Shown: positions 20,872 to 33,662, counted from the first letter of the stretch. The stretch is DNA of 64,000 bases from Sodiomyces alkalinus F11 (GCF_003711515.1 NW_021167082.1:2659691-2723690); one strand, 5' to 3'. Program-made: numbers and translations. The notes: generated from the letters alone by a model not told the origin.

Positions 20872-21146
20872 TATCGCACGTCAAAATAGCACTTACATAA
20901 TTAACCTAATAGAGCAGAAATCTCGTGTATATATATTATATTAAGTTATATCTGTGTGAGTCTCTTATACCCTTAATTTAGGTAGTAAAGACTCTAATAT
21001 AGGTACTATATTATTTGGATTCTATCCGGTCTTTTCCGGTATCCGACCTTATTATATCTTGATACCCGAGGTCCACGAGATCGAAAGCCCTTAGTTAGGC
21101 ATAGATCCCCTAGGGACTATATTGTAGTCCGTGTGCCTATATAATG
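20872..21146 (-). repeat. Copia D 3' LTR (275 bp)
   Basis: Pairs with 36063-36337. Read on the minus strand the LTR starts TGTTGTATAGGCAC in the right copy and TATTATATAGGCAC-like here (TG to TA), and ends ...CGTGCGATA, from CGACA. Confidence 0.85.
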
Positions 21147-22240
21147 TACCCCCAAGGTTAAGGTAGGCCTTCCCTAGGTTAACTAGCTGATTAGAGGCTT
21201 CGGTTTAAACTAACAGCTCTTAACCTTTCTATCGTAAAATTAATAGTTAAGGGAAAATACCCTTATAAAAGGGATCTAAATCCGCCCTATTTAACCGTTT
21301 AATTTAATTCGATCTTAATTAGTTCCTTAATCCTGATTAGCCGGATCTACTTAATCGGATCTACATCTATCGGATCTACTACGCCCTCGGGAGCCTTTAT
21401 TATCGCTACGGCCGCGGCTTTAACGCGTTTAATCTCTTCGTGCAGTTACTTCGAATACTCGATATGATCCTTTTAATTCGTTAAATTAAGCTATTATTAT
21501 CGTCGTATAATCCCCGCCTCCGATGATACCTTTGTTAAACCGTCCGCGATTATATCCTTCGTATTAACGTATATAACCTTAAAAAGACCTTATTATACTA
21601 ACTAGCACGCTTATTAGTTATATATATTAATATGCCATAGCCTTATTTGCAGGCATTATAGCTTTTTATTAATATGGTTAATAGTCTGCTCATTATTATA
21701 ATATAACTATAGATGTTATTAATCTAATCGAAGCTTTAAATCCCTTAATCTCCGACTAACGAATAACGTCTCCTTAGTAGCCTTTATAAGAGCGAGTAGT
21801 TCTGACTCTATTAACTATATTATAGCCTTCGGTTACTTACTCACCTTTTAGTTAATAGTGCCGCCGAAAAGCTTTATCGTGTATCGTTAGGAGCTTTTAC
21901 GGTCTGGATTATCCCTGACGGACGCGTCGCTTACGGTTACGAAGAGTCTATCCCCACCGAATTCCAGGTAGAAATACCTTATATAATATAGGAAGAGCAG
22001 CACTTCTTAAGCCCTCTTAAAGTTATTAGAGGAGCGGTTAACGTTATATCATAAAAGCTTTAAATAGGCAAACGCGATATCGGGTCTTATTATAATAACT
22101 GTATATAGGGTTAAACCTATTATATCCTAATACTATTAGACCTCGGGAATTAACGCGCGTATATCGTTATATAGTATAAACGGCTCCGTAGTTAATAATA
22201 GGACCTTTAGTAGTTTTCTGTAGAGGATATCTACGTATTA
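21147..22240 (-). pseudogene. Copia D RNase H and 3' region, RIP-inactivated
   Basis: The minus strand shows SELLALIKATKETLFVSRRL (about 21810-21750), the RNase H active-site helix region, and VIYVNTKDIIADGLTKV (about 21575-21520), the C-terminal box of Copia RNase H. It contains the empty site for the 18934 insertion. The rest to the LTR is non-coding. Confidence 0.8.
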
Positions 22241-23060
22241 TTCAACGGCGATCTTCACTACGTAGGACGATTATAATAGCTATACCCTATATATAGCTCT
22301 ATCCCTTAGGACCTTAATTTCCAGGAACTAACGGACTTCCTCTACTCCCGATAACCTATAGCTTCGCTTAAGGGCAGCCTTGAGGTCGTTAGCGTTAGTC
22401 TTATAATCTTTATAGTAGATAAGTCCGATATCGTTAACGTATAAGAATAGGATTAAACTATCGCGGATTATAATATAGGGGTTATTAAGGACGGCCATAA
22501 ATCTTATCTGCTATAGCGTGCCGCTAAATTCCTCTTACTATAGTAGTGGTAATACCCTTAGGCCGAAAAGGGCTTTCTATAGTAGCAGGACCTTACCTAG
22601 CACTTTATAGCCTTATAGTATCGTTATAAATACTTTCTCTTTAAGGCTAGTATTAACGAATACGTTAATAGCGTTAAACTGCCTTATCCCCGGGTTAAAT
22701 CGGGCGGCGACCGCTATTAGTATATAGAAGGACTGCGAGGCTAATATAGCGGCGTAGTTATCTTTAGTTTCTAACCGTTTTTATTAATGTCTTTACACTA
22801 TAAGGCGTGCCTTATACTTAAGGAGGGTGCCCTCGTTACTAAACTTATAGGTATATACTTATCTATAGGCGAGGACTTATTACTTATTAGGCTAATTACT
22901 ATTGACCTCCTACTAATAGCCTATCTATTAATAGCCCTTAGGTTATTTCCCCTTAGTCTATAACCACCGCTCCTATAATAGGTAAAGGCGTATATCGTGG
23001 TAGTGGTTTAGTAGAGACGGGTGATCCTCGTGGGTTAGCCGTGATAGCGGCTAGGAGACG
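22240..23060 (-). pseudogene. Copia D reverse transcriptase, RIP-inactivated
   Basis: Collinear with Copia A 3560-4345. The palm box lies near 22440-22420 and the FLGIKVLRD-type segment near 22320. Stops are TAG/TAA. Confidence 0.8.
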
Positions 23061-23399
23061 TTAGAGGGAGAGGGAGTTATAGCGCTAACGTTACCGTTAT
23101 TAACCACTTACTTCCTTATATATATTGGGTTTTAAGTCCTTCTAACGTTAAAGAACGCCTTCTAGGTATTATTATTCTATACCTTCTCCGTCTTATAAAG
23201 GCTTATAATAGTTATCGCGATAGATAGGCGCGCGGCTGATAGGCACGCGGCCGATAAGCACCCCCTAGGGGTATCCATAGCTATCCGTTAGTGGTTATTG
23301 TGTTCTTCTACCTTAATGCCCCGGACTACCGCTAACGCTATAAGGAACATGCGCGCAGATCTTCCGGGGATATTCAAGGCGTGGGAAACGGTTTAAACC

Positions 23400-23600
23400 T
23401 CGTAGTAAACCATGCAGTATCCGTAGTAATAGCGGTGGCCTCTCCCGTAGTAATAGCGGTAGCGTGGTCTTCTTCTATAGTAATAACAGTGTCTATAGTA
23501 ATAGCAGTGCCCGTAGTAATGGCGGTGGCGTCTCTTATAGTAATAGCGACGGCCTTACCTTTATCCGTAGTAATAACGGTAGCGGTAGAGTCTTCCGACT
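23400..23600 (-). repeat. In-frame codon minisatellite of Copia D
   Basis: Same GTAGTAATAGCGGT-type units as in Copia A, here uninterrupted and with a different number and order of units. It encodes an Ala/Ile/Thr-rich linker on the minus strand. The + strand ORF over it (23381-23665) is an artefact of the repeat. Confidence 0.75.
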
Positions 23601-25689
23601 CGAGATCTAATACGTCTACGGCAATACCCCTTAATAGTAGCCTATTCGCTATACTATTAGATTAGATAATACAGATAGATTATAGGCGTTCCCCGATGTC
23701 CTCGGCGGAAGCTATAGCTTATAGTGTTTTAATCCTGCTATTAAAGGTCTTATCTTCGTTAAAGATTATCTCTTTTATAGTAATATATCCGTTAGGTATA
23801 GCAGCTATACGCGGAAGCTATTCGAGGAATAGTATCTAACGTAATAGCCGATCTATACCTTCGGTTCCATTCTCTATAGGCGGTTTCTTTTAGCCTAGGT
23901 ATCGCGAGTTTTTTCTAAAGACTTTATAGCCGTATACTCGTAGATACGTAAGATTAGGTTAAAGGCCGCGTAGGCCTGTATATAGCGTTGTCTAATCGTT
24001 AATATATTATACAGTTCTATTATATAGATATATAGTAGTCTTAAAAGTCTTAGGCTATATAGACATCGGTAGATTAGCTCTAATCCTTATTGCCCTCGCC
24101 CTTCTCTTAACGATACCTTTAATCTATTCTATAACGCCGTTTTAATTCTATAAATATAGTGCCGACAGCTAACCTTCTACCCCCTTAGCAGTAAGAAAAG
24201 TAACGACTTCTAGATACTAAAGTATCTCGGAATCGGCTTATAGGATATATAGACTAATATCGAATTAGGTCTTAAGTAGGGTAAAAACGTCTTTTAACGT
24301 ATAAAGAATAGAGCCTTAGTCTCTCTTCTATAGGTAGTAATCCTATATATATACTGTGAATATATCTATAACGAATATAATAGACTTATATAGGCCGTCT
24401 AAAGATTCCGACTCGTCTAAATCGTGAAAATCGATAGCCAGGGCTTTACCAGGCCTTAACGGGTAGAGGGATAGTATACGCCTAATCTACGCAGGTATTT
24501 ACAATTATCTACACGCGTTATACTCTACGGTTCGCGGCCCCTTAATCCTTACCCCCTAAGTAGCGTTAACGATTCTTATAAGGGTATAGGTGCCGTAATA
24601 GCTAAGGCGTTTATACTACCTTTACGCGGTGGTTTTCTACGGTTACCGCGGTTATCGTGATCTTCTATACGGGTTATCGCAGGGATACCGAGCCGAAACC
24701 GAAAACGCGGTGGCCGCTAAAACGTGCGCGCGCTCGATTATATACTAGCCGTGGATATCTAGTAGCTTATAGATAGGCCGGTTATCGGTATAGCTAATAA
24801 TTGTGTCGTTTATAGTATCCTAGCGGTAGCCTTATAGGCGTAGCTAGCTTTCCGAGATAATATTAGTAATAAACTCCGTATAGTATACGGTATAGTGTAG
24901 GCATAATAGCCTCTTTATACCGGATAGGGATTATATACGTAGTTTTATATCTCCGTACCTAAGGATGCGTGCCTTATAGGTGCCTACTTAGAGGTATTAT
25001 CAGATAGGTAGTTATAAGGAGTAAGAAGGTACTAGCGAGAGGGTCTAAAAGGGAATAGGCGTGGATTAAGTGGTGGTCACAGCTAGTCCGAGTATAGGTA
25101 GCCCTAAAGAATTAGAATAATCGCTGTCCTCTCTATACTAAGGAGAGGGCACTATATAAGCACTATATACTCCTAGGCTAACGCTAGGGTAGTTAAACGG
25201 ATATCGTAAACGGATATCTACGCCTAAGCCTAGGCCACGGCCCTGCATAGTGGCATCGGCCCAGGGCAGCCGTGGCCACGTTAAGCCGGGCGCCCGGTCT
25301 TATCTATACAGGAACCCGTCGTGGTCCCGTCATATATCCGGCCTCCATCTCCTAGGCAGGGGCACCTAATAGGTATAAAGATAAAGTATTAGTAGGTAGT
25401 CTAACGGCCGTAAAACGGCCTCGATTATTAAAGACCTGGATTAACGATCCTAAGTTTAGGATCGGGTAGTATAATAATGCTTTAGTTTAGTTAATAAAAA
25501 AGGGACGCTCCCTATTATAATCTTAATAGTATCGTTGTATAAGGGCGCGCCACCCCCCTTTCTTAGGTCGGGTAAACGACTAATTACTCCGTCACGGTAG
25601 CGGATAAGTCTGTTAAAGGTATAGTTCTAATAGGCATAGTATTATAGAGTTAATCTTCCTAGACCTCCTCTATCTTACTAGCTATAGTA
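23601..25689 (-). pseudogene. Copia D integrase and gag C-terminal part, RIP-inactivated
   Basis: Collinear with Copia A 10230-11935, including the IGY...GYRSSNSFRV box and the GAG-pre-integrase region. One stretch with little counterpart in copy A at about 25010-25390 (containing CCAGGGCAGCCGTGGCCACG) keeps CA and TG and may be a small unrecognised insertion. The frame is broken at 25694 by Copia E. Confidence 0.7.
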
Positions 25690-25694
25690 GTAGC

Positions 25695-26094
25695 TTTTGA
25701 TATTAATATTATTACTAATAATATTCTTAATATCTTTCGAGTATATCCTTCGTACTCGAACAAAGGATATCTTCCCCGTAAGCCTAGACCGTTCTCTTTC
25801 GAGTCAGTTCATCTGTTACGAGTCAGATAAAGGATACAATGGATTACGATACTATTACGATATCGATCCTTTACAAAGAACAAAGGATATCAACCTGTTC
25901 CCTCGGTTCGGTTCTTCCTTTCTTTGTTCTTTATTCGCAAATCCTTTATCTTAATCCCTTTTTCGATCCGAAGAAGATATAATACGCGCGCAGAGATCCT
26001 ACCTTATAACCCCATTATTACCTTCTTATTTTTCCACTGCTTTTCGTGACTTTCGTCCCTTCCGTTTATCCGATATCGTTAGATATCTTGAAAA
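25695..26094 (+). repeat. Copia E 5' LTR (400 bp)
   Basis: Begins TTTTGATATTAATATT and ends ATATCTTGAAAA. It pairs with 34151-34550 with no length difference. The left copy has more TA where the right copy has CA, so it is the more mutated one. Confidence 0.95.
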
Positions 26095-26108
26095 GGTTAT
26101 AAGCCCGG
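26095..26108 (+). promoter_or_regulatory. Copia E primer-binding site, internal initiator-Met tRNA type
   Basis: GGTTATAAGCCCGG lies directly after the 5' LTR. It differs from GGTTATGAGCCC, the complement of the anticodon arm of fungal initiator tRNA-Met (GGGCTCATAACC), by one TG-to-TA change. Drosophila copia is primed by this part of the tRNA. Confidence 0.65.
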
Positions 26109-26929
26109 AAAAGCTCGACTGAAGTCTCGAAACAATATATTCCTTAATTACCTACGGTCGTAAGCCAAAAAGACAATCCCCCGATTCCAAATAACAGTCC
26201 TTATTCCTATCCGATATACCACTCTATATACTACCGACACTGCCTACCTTCCTACCTTCCTACCTTCCTACCGACCTATATTCCTATATATACGATTCTA
26301 CGGTTTAATCGGTCGGTCGGCTTAGTCGTACGCTTATAAATGTATAAAATCAGAAAAACCATCAAAGCTACGATTACGTGAATTAAACAGAGGCAATATT
26401 CTTTACGTACGGATATAATAACCACTATATTATGAGGGCTGTTCTAGTTATTAATACTGGGATATCTTCGTTACTTATAAGTCTTTAGTTCTACCTAAGA
26501 TTTCCCCTATATGTTTTCCGACCGTGGAATCCTATATAAATATCGTGTTTTCTACGCGACCGTGAATCCCATCGCTACGCGAAGACCTATTTTAGGATCC
26601 TCGCGAATAAAGGAATTATACCGGCCTTACTTTAGATCCGCCGGAATAAAGAAATACTATCTTTAGACATAAAGGAATTCTGTTATTCGCACGTACGGGT
26701 ATCGTTTTCTTTATCTACGAAGCTGTTTTTTCCTCTTTTAGAATAAAGAACTGTATACCGGTTCAACTTTAGACCCGCACAAATAAAGGTATCGCTATAG
26801 TGACTATATCTATGCTTAGAATAAAGAAAATAATAAAGAAAAGGACTATTTTCCTTATTTATAGTATAACTTCGTTAGTTCTTATCTAAAATAAATAGAA
26901 TAAATACCGTTTAGGAGCTCTAAAAATAC
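26109..26929 (+). other. Copia E leader with repeated AATAAAG motifs
   Basis: No coding frame. Bases 26220-26330 hold a CCTACCTT tandem. From 26600 to 26840 the motif (G)AATAAAG(A/G) recurs about six times; it recurs again at 28620-28860 in the protease-integrase spacer. Confidence 0.6.
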
Positions 26930-28130
26930 CCGCGCAGGCTAAACTTAAGGAAATTAACGTGAAGAAGCTAAAGGGTAGTTAGGACTACTAAACCTGGACG
27001 ATGGCTATGCGTGCTTACTTTGTATATAAGGGAAAGCTATTAAAAAAGCTTATAAAATCCCTGCCTAAAGATACCTCTAATAAGGTAAAAGAAGAAGATT
27101 TAAAGACTACTAGAGATTTACTCTCCGCTCTGTAAGACGGGCCCCTAACGCAGGTTTAGGACCTTAATTTTACTTTAGAAATCTAGGAAAAGTTAAAATC
27201 CCTATACGAGAAAAAGGGTTTTTCAGTAGACTACGACGTCCTTACGTCGTTCTTTAACCTAGATATCTTAGAATTCCCTATACTCGAGGACTTTCTATGT
27301 AAAGTCTAAGAAAGGTTAATTATCCTGCGAGGAAGGGATATTATTCTACTAGATAAGGTGGTTTTTACCTGGACTCTAAACCGCCTCGATAAGCGTTACG
27401 ACGTAGTTACCTCGCAGATCACGTAGGCTCTTCGGCACGATATCGATAACTATACATTCGATAAAATCGTTACTAAACTAATAGACGCGTCGAGGAAAAT
27501 CGACTCTTCCACCTTAAAGGTCCTGCTTATAAAAGTATAGAAAAGTCAGAAAAAATAGTCGAATAGCAGCTAATAGCAGAAGAACTAGGAGCCCCTTTTC
27601 TATAGTAACTGTAAAAGGTCTAGACACCTGCCGACGAACTATTTCTTTTTACACCCTGAAAAAGCCCCTGCTAGCTGGGTAGTTAAGGAAAATTCAGGAT
27701 CGAGGAAAAATACCTAAAATCGGGTAAATATAAATAAAAAGCCTCCGAAGAAGAAGACGGAACCGTCGACGCTATCGTTACGAGAGATAGAAATACTTAA
27801 TTTCTTCCGTTAGTGCGAGTAATAGAAGCTCTTAGGGAAAATAAGTAACGACGAAACTATTAATTTAGTTTCTGATTTACCCTTTACAGAGGAGCCTTTT
27901 TCCGAAGCTAATACCGACGATAAAGCCGAAGAAGAAGAAGAATTAGAAGAAGAAAAAGAAAGAAAAAGAAGATCAGGAAGAAGAAGAAGAAGACTCGGAC
28001 GACGAGGCTCTTCTAGAAGACGTTCCTATTATAACTAAGGCTATACGTCTCCCTAACCCCCACGCGGAAGACCTGATAAATATTAAACAGGTATTTATCC
28101 TTTAAAATAAACCCTAAATTAATAAAGATA
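26930..28130 (+). pseudogene. Copia E gag with degenerate zinc knuckle
   Basis: Reads KNW/NY-T-W-type start (stop-DY-stop-TWTMAMRAYFVYKGKLL), a helical gag body (FLCKV-stop-ERLIILRGRDIILLDK), then a knuckle at about 27598-27650 (SNCKRSRHLPTNYFFLHP; the C-x2-C-x4-H-x4-C pattern is partly lost). A Lys-rich and then a Glu-rich tract (EEEELEEEKE, about 27930-27960) follows. The fragmented frames and stops are of RIP type. Confidence 0.7.
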
Positions 28131-28139
28131 CTAATATAA

Positions 28140-29650
28140 ATATAGGACGGGTAGTGGAAAAGATCAACAGGATTTCAGATAGTTTAACTAAATTGGATTT
28201 GAATTTTTATATTAATAGTGGTGCTATAGCACACGTTATAGTAAATAAAACGCTCTTTTCTACGTATAAAACTACCGAAAGTACTGCTAGTTAGGGTAAT
28301 ACAATAAAATAAAAATAATAGGTACTAGTGACTGTTGTATTAAATTCAGGGATTGAAGAAGAATAATATTACTTTAGAACTATTTATATATTCCCGAATT
28401 AGGTATAAATATTATCAGCCTTCCCGTCCTAGATAAGACGAAAATCTACGGCCTTACAGGAAATAACCAGCGTATTCTATTCTAAAATAACTAAAATAAA
28501 ACCGACGTTTATACTAGAGCTGTTTTATATAACGGTCTTTACCAGGCTTCGGCACGGGCCCTAACGTATAGGGGGGTAATAGGGTCGTCGTCACGGTCCT
28601 TAAAGCCCTATAGTGCTATAAATATAACAGGAATAAAGAAGCCTGTTGTAGATAAAAGAAAAGGAATAAAGAAATAGATTCTAGGAATAAAGGAATAGTC
28701 AGGCATAAAGAACACGGTCTTAGAAAATACCCACTTAAAGAACCACTCTTCAGGGGCATAAAGGAATATACAGGTCATAGAATAAAGAAAAGAATAACCG
28801 GTAAAATAAAGAAAACCGGTAGAATAAAGAATAGAATAAAGAGACCGAAATAACCGTCGGAAAATAATAAATAATGAAGAACATAACGCTATAGCACTGC
28901 AGGATGGGTTGTATTAATCCCACTGCTTAAAAATATATAAATAAAGATACTATAAATATATCTAAAGAAGATATACTAGAAATATAGAGCTGTGAAGCCT
29001 GTAGAAAAAGTAAGTTAGCCACGCTTGTAAATAAAGAATCCATTAATAAATATAAGGATTTTTCCTACCTTAAAAAGGTTTATATAGATCTATACAGGCC
29101 TATCGACCCTATAACCTATAATAGAAAGCGTTGGATTCTTTTTATAATAGACCGTTCCACACGGTATCTATAGGCAAAACAGCTTATAGATAAATCAGAA
29201 ATAACTGTTATAAACGTAATAAAAGAGTGGAAGATTTCCGTTAAAAATAATAAATATAATATAAAAACAAAAGAAGTAGATACCGACGGCGGGAAAGAAT
29301 TCACGAATGCCTCGTTTAAAAGACTGTTCGTCGGAATAAATCATAATATAAAACCCCCGTATACCCATAAGACTCAAGGCTCGATAAAACGGGTTATAAG
29401 GACTATAATAGAAAAGTCCTTTATTTTCTTTTCCACTCACGCCTACTCAAACACCTTTAGGGGGATACGGTTTATTCAGCCGTTTATACGTATAATAGAA
29501 CACCTAATTCAGCAGTAGGGTTTAAAACGCCCTACGAATTAGTAGAAAATCGTAAAGCTAATATAAATAATATTCGGGTTTAGGGTTCCGTTATATATTA
29601 TAAAGATAACGACCCGAAAACAAAGAAACTGGATCCACGAGCACTTTAGG
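28140..29650 (+). pseudogene. Copia E protease and integrase, RIP-inactivated
   Basis: Protease: LNFYINSGAIAHVIVNKTLF at about 28199-28260, where Copia has DSGAT; catalytic D is N through GAT-to-AAT after T. Spacer 28600-28860 with AATAAAG repeats. Integrase: C-x2-C zinc half near 28995 (SCEACRKSKLA), core YIDLYRPIDP ... RWILFIIDRSTRYL (about 29080-29175), DTDGGKEFTNASFKRL (about 29278-29325), then THKTQGSIKRVIRTIIEKS containing the third acidic position. The D of the DxG box is kept. Many stops are TAG at W/Q. Confidence 0.8.
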
Positions 29651-29876
29651 GTGCTTTAGTAGGTTATAACGATTATAACTATAAAATATATAATCCTCGA
29701 TCTGGGAAGACTACCTGGTATCGTGACGTTTATATTCTAGAAAATCAGTTTCTGACTTCTTCTTCAGATACTATAATTAATAAAAATAACCCTGTAACCC
29801 ATATAAATAATAATAATAAGTCTCCTACTATAAATATACCGCAGGTAGAACCGGTTTCCGACCCCGAGTCTTATCT

Positions 29877-31764
29877 ACTCGGCGAGTACTATAATAATAC
29901 TAAACGTACGTTTAGGTCTATCTAAACCGAAGAAGAAGATAAGGATAAGGATAATAATAATAAAAGACGAACGGGTCTTCGAGTAGCGGGCGGTATTATT
30001 CCAGCCGAAAATAATAATGGGGATAATATAACCGACCCCGTTAATAACGGCCTTAAATCCAGGTTAGAAATTTAAATCCCTTCTAAATCTTCGAAGGAAA
30101 ACTATAACGATTACATATCGTACGATAATAATAAGCGCTTATTATATAGAACTGAAGATACTATACTCGGGAACCTATAGTTCTAGGAAGATCCCCACTT
30201 TCTTTTAACTGTAAATTCTTTATACAAACCAGCTACTTATAAACAGGCCATGAACTGCTCTGATAGGGATAAGTGGATAGAAGCTATATTAGCTGAAATA
30301 ACAGAACTTAAACATAGAAATACCTGGGATTTAATAAGTATAAAAGATACGCCTTAATATAATAATAATAATAATAATAATAAGCAGAAAAAAGCCTTAA
30401 ACGTTTTAGGAGGCCGTTAGGTATATAAGATTAAATATAACGATAAAGGCGAGGCTATAAAATATAAAGCACGATAGTGTATATAAGGGTTTAATTAAGT
30501 ACTCGGTATTAATTATTTAGAAACCTTTTCTACCACCTACAGCCCTAAGAGCTATAGATTAGCTTTTATACTAGGCGTATCCCTAGGCTGGAATTTTAGA
30601 TAGTTCGACGTAAAGAACGCTTTCGTTCACGCTGATATAGATACCGAGATTTATACTATATAATCTATAGGCTTCGAGGAAAAAGAAGGCTCAACTAATA
30701 ATAATAATAATAATAATAAATTAGTTTATATACTAAATAAAGCTTTATACGGTTTAAAACGAAGCCCCAGGCTTTGGTATAATTTCCTAGTAAAAATACT
30801 CCGCGATATCGGCTGCCTAGTCTCTGATTTCGATAACGGTATATTTACTTTTTATAAGAATAAAATAGACCGTGCTATACTACTATGCTATGTAGACGAT
30901 ATAGTAATACTAAGCCCTTCTACTATGACGATACAGTATTTATTTACTGAAATATCGAAGAAGATTTCAGTTAAAGAACTAGGTGAACTTTATACCTTTT
31001 TAGGCCACGAAATTACTATAAATAAATCAAATAAGACCCTTTCTATAAATCAGTTGCCTAATACGAATAAGATCTTCGATAAGTATAATAAACGAAGCCT
31101 TAAACGCGTTAATACCCCCTATATAAATAAAAAGGTCCTTGTACCAAATCAAGAACAGGCGTCAAAAGCCGATAGTAAAATATACTAATAAGAAATCGAT
31201 GCTTTATTATATTTAGCACTACACTTAAGACCAGATATAACCTACGCTGTTAATAAGTGTGCTCGATACATAAGTAATCCGTCTTTAGAGCATACTATAG
31301 CGTTAAATCGAGTCTAGGCCTATATAAATACTTTTCCTAATATCGGGCTTTTATATGTCTATTCTAATAAAAAAGACCTGAATATATACGGTTATTCTGA
31401 CGCTAGTGTTTCAGATATAATCGAAGACAGGACTTCTACGTCAGGCTACATCTACTATATAGGTGTAAATAATTTAATAAGCTGGACTTCTACTAAACAG
31501 AAAGTCGTTGCTTTATCAATAACAGAATCAGAATATATGGCTTTAACCGAACCTTTTAAAGAAGGAATCTATATACACAATATATATACAGACCTAGTAG
31601 ATAACCTTGGGTTATTTACTGATATAAATTTTGGTTTGTATAATAATAATAATAATAATATTGGTATGCCGATTCCTACTATATTAATAGACAGCGAAAG
31701 CGCAAAGAAGCTTTGTGAAAATCCTGAATTTCATAAACGTGTAAAGCATATAGACCGTCAGTAT
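29877..31764 (+). repeat. First copy of a 1,888-bp duplicated block in Copia E
   Basis: Starts ACTCGGCGAGTACTATAATA and recurs, offset by exactly 1,898 bases, at 31775-33662. I found no difference in any part compared. The copies are separated by exactly ten Ns. Confidence 0.9.
30200..31764 (+). pseudogene. Copia E reverse transcriptase and RNase H, first (gap-truncated) copy
   Basis: The frame reads KPATYKQAMNCSDRDKWIEA (RT start), FDVKNAFVHADIDTEIY, ALYGLKRSPRLWYNFL, and CYVDDIVILS (about 30886-30915), with the catalytic YVDD intact. RNase H follows (GYSDASVSD, STSGYIYYIGVNNLISWTS, SESEYMAL-like). Poly-Asn runs from (AAT)n interrupt it at about 30358-30392 and 30695-30720. It stops in the N gap (31765-31774). 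This is probably a duplicate contig end of the copy at 32098-33869. Confidence 0.85.
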
Positions 31765-31774
31765 NNNNNNNNNN
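31765..31774. other. Assembly gap (10 N)
   Basis: Ten Ns join two sequences whose flanks repeat each other for 1,888 bases. Confidence 1.
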
Positions 31775-33662
31775 ACTCGGCGAGTACTATAATAATACTA
31801 AACGTACGTTTAGGTCTATCTAAACCGAAGAAGAAGATAAGGATAAGGATAATAATAATAAAAGACGAACGGGTCTTCGAGTAGCGGGCGGTATTATTCC
31901 AGCCGAAAATAATAATGGGGATAATATAACCGACCCCGTTAATAACGGCCTTAAATCCAGGTTAGAAATTTAAATCCCTTCTAAATCTTCGAAGGAAAAC
32001 TATAACGATTACATATCGTACGATAATAATAAGCGCTTATTATATAGAACTGAAGATACTATACTCGGGAACCTATAGTTCTAGGAAGATCCCCACTTTC
32101 TTTTAACTGTAAATTCTTTATACAAACCAGCTACTTATAAACAGGCCATGAACTGCTCTGATAGGGATAAGTGGATAGAAGCTATATTAGCTGAAATAAC
32201 AGAACTTAAACATAGAAATACCTGGGATTTAATAAGTATAAAAGATACGCCTTAATATAATAATAATAATAATAATAATAAGCAGAAAAAAGCCTTAAAC
32301 GTTTTAGGAGGCCGTTAGGTATATAAGATTAAATATAACGATAAAGGCGAGGCTATAAAATATAAAGCACGATAGTGTATATAAGGGTTTAATTAAGTAC
32401 TCGGTATTAATTATTTAGAAACCTTTTCTACCACCTACAGCCCTAAGAGCTATAGATTAGCTTTTATACTAGGCGTATCCCTAGGCTGGAATTTTAGATA
32501 GTTCGACGTAAAGAACGCTTTCGTTCACGCTGATATAGATACCGAGATTTATACTATATAATCTATAGGCTTCGAGGAAAAAGAAGGCTCAACTAATAAT
32601 AATAATAATAATAATAAATTAGTTTATATACTAAATAAAGCTTTATACGGTTTAAAACGAAGCCCCAGGCTTTGGTATAATTTCCTAGTAAAAATACTCC
32701 GCGATATCGGCTGCCTAGTCTCTGATTTCGATAACGGTATATTTACTTTTTATAAGAATAAAATAGACCGTGCTATACTACTATGCTATGTAGACGATAT
32801 AGTAATACTAAGCCCTTCTACTATGACGATACAGTATTTATTTACTGAAATATCGAAGAAGATTTCAGTTAAAGAACTAGGTGAACTTTATACCTTTTTA
32901 GGCCACGAAATTACTATAAATAAATCAAATAAGACCCTTTCTATAAATCAGTTGCCTAATACGAATAAGATCTTCGATAAGTATAATAAACGAAGCCTTA
33001 AACGCGTTAATACCCCCTATATAAATAAAAAGGTCCTTGTACCAAATCAAGAACAGGCGTCAAAAGCCGATAGTAAAATATACTAATAAGAAATCGATGC
33101 TTTATTATATTTAGCACTACACTTAAGACCAGATATAACCTACGCTGTTAATAAGTGTGCTCGATACATAAGTAATCCGTCTTTAGAGCATACTATAGCG
33201 TTAAATCGAGTCTAGGCCTATATAAATACTTTTCCTAATATCGGGCTTTTATATGTCTATTCTAATAAAAAAGACCTGAATATATACGGTTATTCTGACG
33301 CTAGTGTTTCAGATATAATCGAAGACAGGACTTCTACGTCAGGCTACATCTACTATATAGGTGTAAATAATTTAATAAGCTGGACTTCTACTAAACAGAA
33401 AGTCGTTGCTTTATCAATAACAGAATCAGAATATATGGCTTTAACCGAACCTTTTAAAGAAGGAATCTATATACACAATATATATACAGACCTAGTAGAT
33501 AACCTTGGGTTATTTACTGATATAAATTTTGGTTTGTATAATAATAATAATAATAATATTGGTATGCCGATTCCTACTATATTAATAGACAGCGAAAGCG
33601 CAAAGAAGCTTTGTGAAAATCCTGAATTTCATAAACGTGTAAAGCATATAGACCGTCAGTAT
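31775..33662 (+). repeat. Second copy of the 1,888-bp block
   Basis: Sequence-identical, as far as I compared, to 29877-31764. It continues beyond 33662 into the unique RNase H end and LTR, whereas the first copy ends at the gap. Confidence 0.9.

Noticed and set aside
31537..31884. 115-codon ORF crossing the N gap
   Set aside because: It joins RNase H to an upstream part of the same element through ten Ns; an assembly chimera.
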